This document shows, piece by piece, positions 6,762 to 14,592 of a stretch of 19,055 nt of DNA. The position numbers and the translations under genes are program-made. The notes under the pieces are model-generated. The model ran no database searches and had not been told where the DNA came from. It saw only the letters and a list, made by a program, of their open reading frames with translations. Source of the stretch: Actinomycetes bacterium (GTDB lineage: Bacteria > Actinomycetota > Actinomycetes > Actinomycetales > Actinomycetaceae); NCBI GenBank assembly GCA_023387755.1, contig JAEWHO010000106.1, forward strand, positions 1-19,055, read 5' to 3'. Each line of letters starts with the position of its first letter. Positions within the stretch are counted from its first letter, which is position 1.

Positions 6762-8303
6762 GTGACTTACGACGAGCCGATCACTCCGCAAGAGCCCACC
6801 ACCTTAGCAGACGACGTTTCCGCCGCCGCTCAGCCGGGCCGGTCAGTCAGCACTGATAGCGACAGCCACGAGGCAGATGAGCAACGTGCGGAAGCGTTGC
6901 GCAGTGCGCTGGCAGACTACGAGCTCGACGACGAAGACTTCGCGCTCCTCGAGCAGGAGGATTCCGACCCTGAAACAGCCCCGGCAGGTCTGCCGGTAGT
7001 GGCCATTGTGGGACGGCCGAATGTCGGCAAATCGACCCTCGTCAACCGGATTATTGGCCGGCGCGCGGCAGTCGTGCAGGATGTGCCTGGCGTTACCCGT
7101 GACCGCGTCAGCTATCCGGCCCACTGGAATGGGCGGGATTTCACCGTCGTCGATACCGGTGGTTGGGAAGTGGACGTGGCCGGCATTGACCGGTCCGTTG
7201 CGGACCAGGCCGAGCTTGCTGTAGACCGCGCAGATGCCGTGATCCTCGTGGTGGACGCCGTCGTCGGGGCTACCGCCACTGATGAGCGGGTGGTGCATAT
7301 GCTGCGGCGCAAAAACGTACCCGTGATCCTTGCGGCCAATAAAGTTGATTCACCCGGCCTCGAACCCGATGCTGCCGCGCTGTGGTCACTCGGAATGGGG
7401 GAGCCATATCCGGTCTCTGGCTTACACGGGCGTGGCTCGGGTGACTTACTCGATGCCGTTTTGGCGGTGCTGCCCGAGACATCGGCGGTAGCAGCGCCAC
7501 TCCCGCAGGATGGGCCGCGCCGCGTAGCCCTCGTTGGACGGCCCAACGTGGGTAAATCCTCGCTGCTCAATAAGCTCGCGGGGGAGGGGCGCGTCGTCGT
7601 CGACGAAATCGCGGGCACCACCCGTGACCCGGTCGATGAGCTAATCACGATCGATGGGCGCCCCTGGTGGTTTATTGACACTGCCGGTATCCGCCGCCGC
7701 GTCCACCAGACTCGCGGTGCCGACTTCTATGCGGTGTTGCGCACCCAGCAGGCATTAGAGAAAGCGGAGGTCGCCGTCGTCCTGATTGACGCCTCCGAGC
7801 CGATCACGGAACAGGATATTCGCGTGGTGCAAACTGCGATTGACGCCGGGCGGGCCCTCGTGATCGTCATGAATAAATGGGATGACGTTGACGAAGACCG
7901 CCGCGTCACCCTCGGGCGAGAGGTGGAGCGCGAATTTATCCGCATCGAATGGGCCCCCATGGTGCGGCTGTCGGCCAAAACCGGCTGGCACACCAACCGC
8001 CTCACCCGCGCGATCGACGCCGCCCTGACCGGTTGGGACACCCGCATTCCTACCGGCCGACTGAACGCCTTCCTGGGGGAACTCGTGGCCGCCCACCCGC
8101 ACCCGGTGCGCGGCGGGAAGCAACCACGGATCCTGTTTGGGACCCAGATCTCGAACCGCCCTCCACGCTTTGTGCTTTTCGCGACCGGATTCTTGGAGCC
8201 ACCCTACCGGCGGTTCATTGAACGCCGCCTGCGCGAAGAGTTCGACTTTACCGGGGCACCGATCGAGATTTCGGTACGAGTGCGGGAGCGTAAACGCCGC
8301 TAG
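6762..8303 (+). CDS. der: Ribosome-biogenesis GTPase Der (EngA), tandem GTPase
   Basis: This encodes 513 residues. Der is an essential GTPase that binds the 50S precursor and promotes late assembly. There are two GTPase domains in tandem: the first with GRPNVGKST (84-92), DTGG (131-134) and NKVD (193-196), the second with GRPNVGKSS (259-267), DTAG (306-309) and NKWD (371-374). A C-terminal KH-like domain ends in a basic tail (RVRERKRR). The first ~75 residues are an acidic, low-complexity extension (ADYELDDEDFALLEQEDSD), which I recall as common in actinobacterial Der and absent from the E. coli protein. The GTG at 6762 is the first in-frame start, and a nearby ATG at 6758 is out of frame. 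Its place after cmk/plsC matches actinobacterial synteny. Confidence 0.96.
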   Translation: MTYDEPITPQEPTTLADDVSAAAQPGRSVSTDSDSHEADEQRAEALRSALADYELDDEDFALLEQEDSDPETAPAGLPVVAIVGRPNVGKSTLVNRIIGRRAAVVQDVPGVTRDRVSYPAHWNGRDFTVVDTGGWEVDVAGIDRSVADQAELAVDRADAVILVVDAVVGATATDERVVHMLRRKNVPVILAANKVDSPGLEPDAAALWSLGMGEPYPVSGLHGRGSGDLLDAVLAVLPETSAVAAPLPQDGPRRVALVGRPNVGKSSLLNKLAGEGRVVVDEIAGTTRDPVDELITIDGRPWWFIDTAGIRRRVHQTRGADFYAVLRTQQALEKAEVAVVLIDASEPITEQDIRVVQTAIDAGRALVIVMNKWDDVDEDRRVTLGREVEREFIRIEWAPMVRLSAKTGWHTNRLTRAIDAALTGWDTRIPTGRLNAFLGELVAAHPHPVRGGKQPRILFGTQISNRPPRFVLFATGFLEPPYRRFIERRLREEFDFTGAPIEISVRVRERKRR

Positions 8304-8321
8304 AGTGTAGGGCGGCGACGA

Positions 8322-8341
8322 CGGCTGCCTGGCGGCAGCCG
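8322..8341 (+). terminator. Hairpin after der, possible terminator
   Basis: CGGCTGCC (8322-8329) and GGCAGCCG (8334-8341) form an 8-bp GC-rich stem with a 4-nt loop, 18 nt after the der stop. No uridine tract follows. It is therefore either an atypical actinobacterial terminator or a 3'-end stabiliser. Its position at the end of the long operon supports a terminating role. Confidence 0.5.
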
Positions 8342-8372
8342 AGTCGATTAGGTACTTTCCCCTTCCGTGTTC

Positions 8373-8378
8373 TATACT
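8373..8378 (+). promoter_or_regulatory. Candidate -10 box of the tRNA-Pro promoter
   Basis: TATACT at 8373-8378 matches TAnnnT and would start transcription about 15 nt before the mature tRNA 5' end. The spacing suits a tRNA primary transcript trimmed by RNase P. No good -35 hexamer is seen at the expected distance. Confidence 0.4.
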
Positions 8379-8399
8379 CAACAAGGCGATTACGCCGTT

Positions 8400-8473
<74 letters not shown>

Positions 8474-8477
8474 CGAG

Positions 8478-8515
8478 AAAGCCCGGAATCACGCGAAAAA
8501 GTGGTTCCGGGCTTT
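8478..8515 (+). terminator. Strong hairpin terminator of tRNA-Pro
   Basis: AAAGCCCGGAATCAC (8478-8492) pairs with GTGGTTCCGGGCTTT (8501-8515), a 15-bp stem including one T-G wobble around loop GCGAAAAA. It starts 5 nt after the tRNA 3' end. The terminal CTTT gives only a short T run. This is the natural end of the tRNA transcript and insulates the dehydrogenase gene downstream. Confidence 0.85.
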
Positions 8516-8578
8516 GAGCATGCCCACGCTAGTGCCCCGCCCCAAACGTAGCTGGGCACACGCCGATGCCGTCCCATC

Positions 8579-8607
8579 CTGCCGGAGCATGCGAACCCTG
8601 CGATACT
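8579..8607 (+). promoter_or_regulatory. Candidate promoter of the aldehyde dehydrogenase gene (weak)
   Basis: GATACT at 8602-8607 could serve as a -10, with CTGCCG at 8579-8584 as a poor -35 (3 of 6, spacer 17). This would give a leader of about 28 nt containing the AGGAAG ribosome-binding site. An 8-bp direct repeat GAGCATGC (8516-8523 and 8585-8592) flanks the region, the second copy lying just upstream of the -10. Support is weak. Confidence 0.22.
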
Positions 8608-8641
8608 GGAAGGGCACCCCAACCACTAGGAAGTGACGGTC

Positions 8642-10138
8642 ATGCCTGCGACGCACCCCACCCCCTCCCAGCCCATTCCCTCCGCCCTGCGCAGCTATGT
8701 TGAGGCGCTCGATCCGGGCCACGGCATCTGGATCGATGGCAACGCCCACGCGGGAGAGGGGCAGGAAGACTTCACGGTTAGTGACCCGTCCACGAATGAG
8801 CCAATCTGCCAGATCGCTTCCGCATCGGCAGACCAGGCCCGCCAGGCCGTGGATGCCGCCGCCCGCGCCTTGCCTCACTGGCGAGCAACCGCGCCGCGGG
8901 AACGGGCTGAACTATTGCGGGCCTGCTATGAGGCGGTCATTGATGACGGCGAGAATCTGGCTGCGCTGATGAGTTGGGAGATGGGCAAATCGCTGACCGA
9001 TGCCCAGGGGGAGGTTACCTATGCCGCCGAGTTCTTCCGCTGGTTCTCCGAAGAAGCGGTGCGCAGCGAGGGCGACTATGCGGTGGCACCAGCGGGCGGC
9101 ACCCGCACCATCGTCACCCATCACCCGGTGGGGGTTGCGGCCCTGGTGACGCCGTGGAATTTCCCGGCCGCTATGGCCACCCGCAAATTGGCTCCCGCCC
9201 TGGCTGCCGGGTGTACCACGGTGCTTAAACCCGCCTCGCTCACCCCGCTCACATCCCTAGCGATCACGCGGATTATGCATAAGGTGGGGGTGCCCGCCGG
9301 GGTGGTGAACTTCCTGCCGTCCAAGCACTCTGGCACTATCTCCACCACCTGGCTGGAGGATGAGCGCGTACGTCTCATCTCATTTACCGGGTCCACCGCA
9401 GTGGGCGCGCAGCTGATGGAGCAGGCCGCCAAGAGGATCGTGAATATGTCGATGGAACTGGGTGGAAATGCTGCCTTCATTGTGGGCCCCACCGCTGATA
9501 TTGACGCTGCCGTTGATGGTGCCATGCAGGCGAAATTCCGCAATGGCGGGCAGGCTTGTACCGCAGCGAATCGCTTCTTCGTTCACCGTGATGTGGCCGA
9601 AAAATTCACGGCCCAATTCGGGGACCGTATCCGTGCTCTAAAGGTCGGACCGGCCCTAAGTACGGTCGATATTGGCCCGGTGGTAAGCCAGCAAGCGCGC
9701 GACGATATCAATGAGTTGGTGGAGGCTGCTACGCGTGACGGCGCTACGGTGATTGCCCGTGCCGACTGTGACGCCGACGCTCCCGGTAGCTTCGTCCCAC
9801 CTACGCTCGTGCAGGTTTCTGATCCCCACTCACCACTGATGGAACAGGAGATTTTCGGCCCGATAGCACCCGTATACGTCTATGACGATGAGGCCGAGAT
9901 GCTGCGCACCGTCAATGCGGTCCAGGCCGGTTTGGCCAGCTACGTTTTTGGGGAGTTGTCCTGGGCGTTGCATCTGGCCGAACAGATTGAATGCGGCATG
10001 GTGGGAGTTAATCGCGGCCTTATCTCAGACCCGGCCGCCCCCTTTGGAGGTATGAAACAGTCGGGAATCGGGCGGGAAGGTGCGCGCGAAGGTATCCGCG
10101 AGTTCCAAGAAACCCAATACTTCTCGCTTCCGTGGTAG
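8642..10138 (+). CDS. gabD: NAD(P)-dependent aldehyde dehydrogenase, succinate-semialdehyde dehydrogenase type
   Basis: This encodes 498 residues. The full ALDH fold is present: PWNFP (about 171-175) near the active-site entrance, FTGSTAVG in the coenzyme domain, MELGGNAAFIV with catalytic Glu272, GGQACTAANRFFV with nucleophilic Cys306, EIFGPIAPV, and PFGGMKQSGIGREGAREGIREFQETQYF at the C-terminus. The region from MELGGNA through GGQAC and the C-terminal signature are most like GabD enzymes, which oxidise succinate semialdehyde to succinate. Other semialdehydes are possible. AGGAAG at 8628-8633 fits an ATG at 8642 (spacing 8) better than the in-frame GTG at 8633. The gene stands alone between the tRNA terminator and the hut promoter, with no gabT beside it. 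Confidence 0.85.
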   Translation: MPATHPTPSQPIPSALRSYVEALDPGHGIWIDGNAHAGEGQEDFTVSDPSTNEPICQIASASADQARQAVDAAARALPHWRATAPRERAELLRACYEAVIDDGENLAALMSWEMGKSLTDAQGEVTYAAEFFRWFSEEAVRSEGDYAVAPAGGTRTIVTHHPVGVAALVTPWNFPAAMATRKLAPALAAGCTTVLKPASLTPLTSLAITRIMHKVGVPAGVVNFLPSKHSGTISTTWLEDERVRLISFTGSTAVGAQLMEQAAKRIVNMSMELGGNAAFIVGPTADIDAAVDGAMQAKFRNGGQACTAANRFFVHRDVAEKFTAQFGDRIRALKVGPALSTVDIGPVVSQQARDDINELVEAATRDGATVIARADCDADAPGSFVPPTLVQVSDPHSPLMEQEIFGPIAPVYVYDDEAEMLRTVNAVQAGLASYVFGELSWALHLAEQIECGMVGVNRGLISDPAAPFGGMKQSGIGREGAREGIREFQETQYFSLPW

Positions 10139-10168
10139 GCGGGGCAGAAGCGACTTTCACCCACTGTA

Positions 10169-10201
10169 AAACTGAGGCACGAATTAGGGTTTGCTCAGTT
10201 T
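10169..10201 (+). promoter_or_regulatory. Inverted repeat upstream of hutH, putative operator
   Basis: AAACTGAG (10169-10176) and CTCAGTTT (10194-10201) form a perfect 8-bp inverted repeat with a 17-bp spacer, giving half-site centres 25 bp apart. The right arm overlaps the likely -35 region of the hut operon, where a repressor would block transcription. A weak terminator for the upstream dehydrogenase gene is the alternative, since the right arm ends in TTT, but the stem is only 3/8 GC and the loop is long. No hut regulator gene is in the window. Confidence 0.4.
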
Positions 10202-10218
10202 CGCAATCTGTTTAACTT
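10191..10218 (+). promoter_or_regulatory. Candidate hut operon promoter, near-leaderless
   Basis: TAACTT at 10213-10218 fits the TAnnnT -10 pattern and ends 5 nt before the hutH ATG at 10224. TTGCTC at 10191-10196 can serve as a -35 (the TTG matches) with a 16-bp spacer. The predicted start of transcription coincides with the start codon. No Shine-Dalgarno precedes hutH, whereas hutU and several later genes have one. This agrees with leaderless initiation. Confidence 0.4.
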
Positions 10219-10223
10219 GGTTC

Positions 10224-11750
10224 ATGCCTCAGATCATCATCGGCGATGCGCCCCTGAGTATTGGCGACGTCGCTACCATTGCTCGCACTACCACCCCCGT
10301 AGAGATATCAGCAGCCGCCTGGGAGCGGGTGCGCCAGGCTCGCGCCGTCGTCGATAATTTGGCCGACGACGGCGCCGCCCACTACGGAGTCTCTACCGGC
10401 TTCGGGGCGCTGGCTACCACATTCATTCCCGCCCCCCGGCGCGCCCAGCTGCAACGCTCCCTGGTTCGCTCCCACGCAGCCGGCAGCGGGGAGCTGGTGG
10501 AGGATGAAGTCATCCGCGCCATGATGGCGCTACGCATCCAATCCCTGGCCACCGGGCACACCGGGATTCGCCCGGAGACTCTACGCACCTATGTTGGGGT
10601 GTTGAATGCCGGGATTATCCCGGTGGTGCACGAATACGGTTCACTCGGATGCTCCGGCGACCTCTCTCCACTGGCCCACTGCGCGCTCGTGCTCATGGGG
10701 GAGGGGCGGGCCCGCTATCAGGGTGAGGAAATGGACGGCGAAGAGGCGTTGCAGCGTGCCGGGCTTGATCCGGTTGAGCTCACTGAAAAAGAGGGGCTAG
10801 CGCTCATTAACGGTACCGACGGTATGCTCGCGATGGCGGCCCTCGCGATCGTCGACTTTGAGCAACTCCTGGACGTCCTCGACCTAGCAGCGGCGATGAG
10901 TATTGATGCTCTCCTGGGAACAGACTCTGCCTTCGAGGCAGGGCTGATCGCGCTGCGCCCGCAGGTGGGACAGCAAGCCTCCGCTGCCAATATCAGCCGG
11001 TATATGGCTGGCAGCCAGATACGCGAATCCCATCGTGGCGGTACCGATACACGGGTACAGGACGCCTATAGTATGCGCTGCGCGCCGCAGGTGGCCGGGG
11101 CAGCTCGCGATACCCTGGCACATGCTCGTACTATCGCTGAACGCGAATTGGCCTCCGCCATTGATAACCCGGTTATATATGAAGGACGGATCGCGTCCAA
11201 TGGCAATTTCCACGGCGCTCCGATTGGGTACATTCTCGACTTCCTAGCTATTGCTGTGGCCGATGTGGCCTCGATCAGTGAACGCCGCACTGACCGGCTC
11301 CTCGATACGGCCCGTAATCAAGGGCTCCCTCCATTTCTAGCCCACGAGCCGGGCGTCGACTCGGGCATGATGATCGCCCAGTACACCGCTACCGGGATCG
11401 TATCTACCCTGAAGCGGTACGCCGCCCCCGCATCAGTCGATTCCATTCCGTCCTCGGCCATGCAAGAAGATCACGTCTCGATGGGATGGGCGGCCGGGCG
11501 TAAACTCCGCCGCGCCCTCGCCGGCTTGGCACAGGTGGCGGCCATCGAAATGCTCTGCGCCGGGCGCGCTCTGCAACTGCGGGCCCCCCTACAGTCTTCA
11601 CCCGCCATTCAGCGGGTCTTAGCAGTCTTCGCGGAAGCCGGTATTGAACCACCGGGGCCTGACCGTTTCCTCTCCGCCGATATTGCTCGTGCCACCACTC
11701 TCGTCACCACCGGAGCCGCCCTCGCGGCCGCCCAGAAGGAGCCCGCATGA
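10224..11750 (+). CDS. hutH: Histidine ammonia-lyase
   Basis: This encodes 508 residues, the usual family length. HutH removes ammonia from L-histidine to give urocanate, the first step of histidine degradation, in the cytoplasm as a tetramer. YGVSTGFG (Tyr54 onwards) and GSLGCSGDLSPLAHCALVLMGEG carry the active site. The tripeptide that cyclises to the MIO electrophile is Cys143-Ser144-Gly145 instead of the textbook Ala-Ser-Gly. NGTDGMLAM, RVQDAYSMRCAPQVAGA and SIPSSAMQEDHVSMG are further family blocks. An in-frame TTG at 10191 would add 11 hydrophobic residues. I prefer the ATG because MPQIIIGDAPLSIGDV begins like other HutH proteins. The stop overlaps hutU by 4 nt (ATGA). Confidence 0.96.
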   Translation: MPQIIIGDAPLSIGDVATIARTTTPVEISAAAWERVRQARAVVDNLADDGAAHYGVSTGFGALATTFIPAPRRAQLQRSLVRSHAAGSGELVEDEVIRAMMALRIQSLATGHTGIRPETLRTYVGVLNAGIIPVVHEYGSLGCSGDLSPLAHCALVLMGEGRARYQGEEMDGEEALQRAGLDPVELTEKEGLALINGTDGMLAMAALAIVDFEQLLDVLDLAAAMSIDALLGTDSAFEAGLIALRPQVGQQASAANISRYMAGSQIRESHRGGTDTRVQDAYSMRCAPQVAGAARDTLAHARTIAERELASAIDNPVIYEGRIASNGNFHGAPIGYILDFLAIAVADVASISERRTDRLLDTARNQGLPPFLAHEPGVDSGMMIAQYTATGIVSTLKRYAAPASVDSIPSSAMQEDHVSMGWAAGRKLRRALAGLAQVAAIEMLCAGRALQLRAPLQSSPAIQRVLAVFAEAGIEPPGPDRFLSADIARATTLVTTGAALAAAQKEPA

Positions 11751-13393
11751 ACCCCATCACTGCCCCCCGCGGCACCCAGTTGACCGCCCGCTCATGGGCC
11801 ACCGAAGCGCCCATGCGCATGCTCATGAATAACCTCGACCCGGAGGTGGCCGAACGGCCCGAAGACCTCGTTGTCTACGGCGGTACCGGGCGGGCCGCGC
11901 GCTCCTGGGATGCGTTCCACGCCATGGTTCACACCCTGCAAGACCTGCGCGAAGACGAAACCATGCTGGTGCAGTCCGGTAAACCCGTGGGCGTCCTACG
12001 CACCCATGAATGGGCCCCGCGGGTACTAATCGCCAACTCCAACCTCGTGGGGGATTGGGCTACCTGGCCCGAATTCCGCCGCCTAGAGGCGTTGGGGCTC
12101 ACCATGTACGGGCAGATGACCGCCGGATCCTGGATTTACATTGGCACCCAAGGGATCGTCCAGGGCACCTTCGAAACTTTCGCGGCCATCGCTGATAAGC
12201 GCTTCGGCGGAACCCTCGCCGGCACGCTCACCCTCACTGCCGGCTGCGGCGGTATGGGCGGGGCCCAACCCCTGGCGGTCACCCTCAACGGCGGCGTCTG
12301 TCTTATCGTCGACGTCGATCCCGCCCGCCTGCACCGGCGCGTGAAGCACCGCTACCTGGACGAGGTGGCCGATAACCTCGATGACGCAATCGCGCGCGTG
12401 GAGGCCGCCAAGTCCGACTATCGCGCCCTTAGCGTCGGCGTCGTCGGCAACGCTGCCGAGATATTCCCCGAACTGCTGCGCCGCAACGTCGAGATTGACA
12501 TCGTCACCGACCAGACCAGCGCTCACGACCCGCTCAGCTACCTGCCACTCGGCATCGAGCTGGACGACTGGCAGGACGCCGCCCGCCGTGACCCCGCTGG
12601 CTTCACAGAACAAGCCCGTGCCAGTATGGCCGCTCACGTCGAGGCGATGGTTGGGTTCCTCGATCGAGGCGCAGAAGTCTTCGATTACGGTAACTCCATC
12701 CGCGATGAAGCTCGCTTGGGTGGTTTTGAGCGGGCCTTCGACTTCCCCGGATTCGTACCCGCATATATCCGCCCCCTGTTCTGTGAAGGAAAAGGCCCGT
12801 TCCGGTGGGCGGCTCTATCAGGAGATCCGCGCGATATTGCGGCCACGGATGAAGCAATCCTCGATCTGTTCCCCGATAACGCCCGCCTGCACACCTGGAT
12901 TCGAGGTGCCCAAAAGGAAATCGCCTTCCAGGGGCTGCCAGCCCGGATCTGCTGGCTAGGGCAGGGGGAGCGAGACCGCGCCGGCGAGGTGTTCAATCAG
13001 CTCGTCGCTGATGGTCGCGTGCAGGCACCGATCGTCATCGGCCGCGATCACTTGGACACCGGCTCGGTTGCCTCACCCTACCGCGAAACCGAAGCGATGA
13101 AAGACGGCTCGGACGCTATCGCAGACTGGCCACTGCTCAACGCATTGACGGCGGCGTCGTCGGGCGCCACCTGGGTGTCCATCCACCACGGCGGCGGGGT
13201 CGGAATGGGGCGGTCCATCCATGCCGGTCAGGTCTGCGTGGCCGATGGAAGCGACCTGGCGGCCCAGAAACTCGCCCGCGTGCTCACCAATGACCCAGCT
13301 CTCGGGGTGCTGCGCCACGCCGATGCCGGATACGACACCGCCCGCCGCGTGGCCGCTGAACAGGGCCTTACCATCCCGATGGAGGCCCAGTGA
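11747..13393 (+). CDS. hutU: Urocanate hydratase (urocanase)
   Basis: This encodes 548 residues. It hydrates urocanate to 4-imidazolone-5-propionate using tightly bound NAD+. Conserved blocks are VYGGTGRAARSWDAF (~43-57), YGQMTAGSWIYIGTQGIVQGT (~121-141), TAGCGGMGGAQPLA (~164-177), RICWLGQGERDRAG with the active-site-region Cys402, and IHHGGGVGMGRSIHAG (~479-494). AAGGAG at 11735-11740 gives a good ribosome-binding site, and the ATG overlaps the hutH TGA as ATGA. The stop overlaps the M20 gene by 4 nt. Length and motifs are complete, with no sign of damage. Confidence 0.97.
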   Translation: MNPITAPRGTQLTARSWATEAPMRMLMNNLDPEVAERPEDLVVYGGTGRAARSWDAFHAMVHTLQDLREDETMLVQSGKPVGVLRTHEWAPRVLIANSNLVGDWATWPEFRRLEALGLTMYGQMTAGSWIYIGTQGIVQGTFETFAAIADKRFGGTLAGTLTLTAGCGGMGGAQPLAVTLNGGVCLIVDVDPARLHRRVKHRYLDEVADNLDDAIARVEAAKSDYRALSVGVVGNAAEIFPELLRRNVEIDIVTDQTSAHDPLSYLPLGIELDDWQDAARRDPAGFTEQARASMAAHVEAMVGFLDRGAEVFDYGNSIRDEARLGGFERAFDFPGFVPAYIRPLFCEGKGPFRWAALSGDPRDIAATDEAILDLFPDNARLHTWIRGAQKEIAFQGLPARICWLGQGERDRAGEVFNQLVADGRVQAPIVIGRDHLDTGSVASPYRETEAMKDGSDAIADWPLLNALTAASSGATWVSIHHGGGVGMGRSIHAGQVCVADGSDLAAQKLARVLTNDPALGVLRHADAGYDTARRVAAEQGLTIPMEAQ

Positions 13394-14592
13394 TACCGGA
13401 GCCCACAACCGGCGAGATTGCGGATATCGCCATCCGCCTGCAAGCCCTATTCGCTGAAATAGAAGATATTGGCCGCACTCCAGCTGGCGGGTACCGCCGC
13501 TTCGTCGCCACTGCGGAAGACGTCGCCTTGCGATCGTGGTTTCAGACGCAGGCCGCTCGCCTAAAGCTGCGGTACGAAGTCGATCCGGCCGGGAATCAGT
13601 GGGCCTGGTGGGGAGAGCGCGAACCCGGATACGTCGTCGTCGGGAGCCACCTCGATTCGGTGCCCGACGGCGGAGCTTTCGACGGTCCGCTGGGTGTCCT
13701 GAGCGCGCTGGTAGCGGTTGAGATGATGCAGGAGCAGAAGTGGCAGCCGGCAGTGCCGTTAGCCATTGTGAACTTCACGGAGGAAGAAGGGGGTCGCTTC
13801 CCTCTCGCCTGCCGCGGGTCGCGGATTCTCACCGGGGCCGCCGACCCAGCCACGGTCGCTGACTTGCGCGATAGTGACGGTATCCGGCTGGGAGATGTGT
13901 GCACAGAGCTTGCCGCAGACCCCCAGCGGATCGCCGAGATTGGCCGCTACGTGGAGCTCCATATTGAGCAGGGCCGTAACCTCGCCCCGATGGGAGAGCG
14001 CCTCGCCGTGGCGAATGCAATCTGGCCGCACGGCCGTTGGCTGATTGACCTTCCGGGCGTTGCCGATCACGCCGGGACCACCCGCATGGAGGACCGCACT
14101 GACGCACTGGTCAAAGCCGCCCGGATTATCCTCGCCGTCCAGGAAGCGGCCATTGACGCCGGGGCGGTGGCCACGGTCGGAAAGATCAGCAACGAACCCG
14201 GCGCAATCAACGCGATCAGCTCGCGCGCCACCTTGTCTCTCGATGCGCGCGCCGCCACTGAAGGCACCCTCGCCGCCGTCCTTGCGCCGATTACCGCCGC
14301 CGTACAAGCTGAAGGAGGCGAGATTTCGCAGGTATCCCACACCCCGGAAACCGCCTTCGATCCGGGGCTGTGTGCTCAGCTGAGTGAATACCTCCAGGCT
14401 CCGCTGCTCGCCACCGGCGCGGGGCACGACGCCGGGATCCTCGCCGACGCTGGCGTGCCCGCCACCATGCTGTTCGTGCGCAACCCGACCGGTACCTCCC
14501 ATTCCCCAGCCGAATCCGCCAGCTGGGATGACTGCGGCTACGGAGCCTACGCTCTCATGCATACCCTCATGCTCCTGGCAGGTGATCAATGA
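13390..14592 (+). CDS. M20-family amidohydrolase in the hut operon, probable N-formylglutamate deformylase
   Basis: This encodes 400 residues of the M20 metallopeptidase clan, in the allantoate amidohydrolase/N-carbamoyl-amino-acid hydrolase branch. The binuclear metal site is complete: VVGSHLDSVPDGGAFDGPLG (His87, Asp98), NFTEEEGGRFPLACRGS (Glu132/Glu133), ELHIEQG (His191) and GTSHSPAE (His371). The lid/dimerisation segment DHAGTTRMEDRTDAL and GKISNEPGAINAIS are also typical. Automatic pipelines would name it allantoate amidohydrolase. Its position between hutU and hutF, with overlapping starts and stops on both sides, argues instead that it hydrolyses the HutF product N-formyl-L-glutamate to glutamate and formate, replacing the unrelated HutG. 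The activity is inferred. I recall the same arrangement annotated in Streptomyces. GGAGG at 13381-13385 precedes the GTG at 13390. Confidence 0.85.
   Translation: MIPEPTTGEIADIAIRLQALFAEIEDIGRTPAGGYRRFVATAEDVALRSWFQTQAARLKLRYEVDPAGNQWAWWGEREPGYVVVGSHLDSVPDGGAFDGPLGVLSALVAVEMMQEQKWQPAVPLAIVNFTEEEGGRFPLACRGSRILTGAADPATVADLRDSDGIRLGDVCTELAADPQRIAEIGRYVELHIEQGRNLAPMGERLAVANAIWPHGRWLIDLPGVADHAGTTRMEDRTDALVKAARIILAVQEAAIDAGAVATVGKISNEPGAINAISSRATLSLDARAATEGTLAAVLAPITAAVQAEGGEISQVSHTPETAFDPGLCAQLSEYLQAPLLATGAGHDAGILADAGVPATMLFVRNPTGTSHSPAESASWDDCGYGAYALMHTLMLLAGDQ

Noticed and set aside
8516..8592. Direct repeat GAGCATGC (8516-8523 and 8585-8592)
   Set aside because: It is only 8 bp, includes a self-palindromic GCATGC, and has no further support. 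It is mentioned with the dehydrogenase promoter but not counted as a separate feature.
10191..10223. TTG start extending HutH by 11 hydrophobic residues
   Set aside because: The extension has no counterpart in HutH, the enzyme is cytoplasmic, and the segment overlaps the promoter-like and inverted-repeat sequence.
13759..14589. 276-codon antisense frame opposite the M20 hydrolase gene
   Set aside because: Glycine-rich shadow frame without motifs. The + strand frame has every metal ligand of the M20 family.
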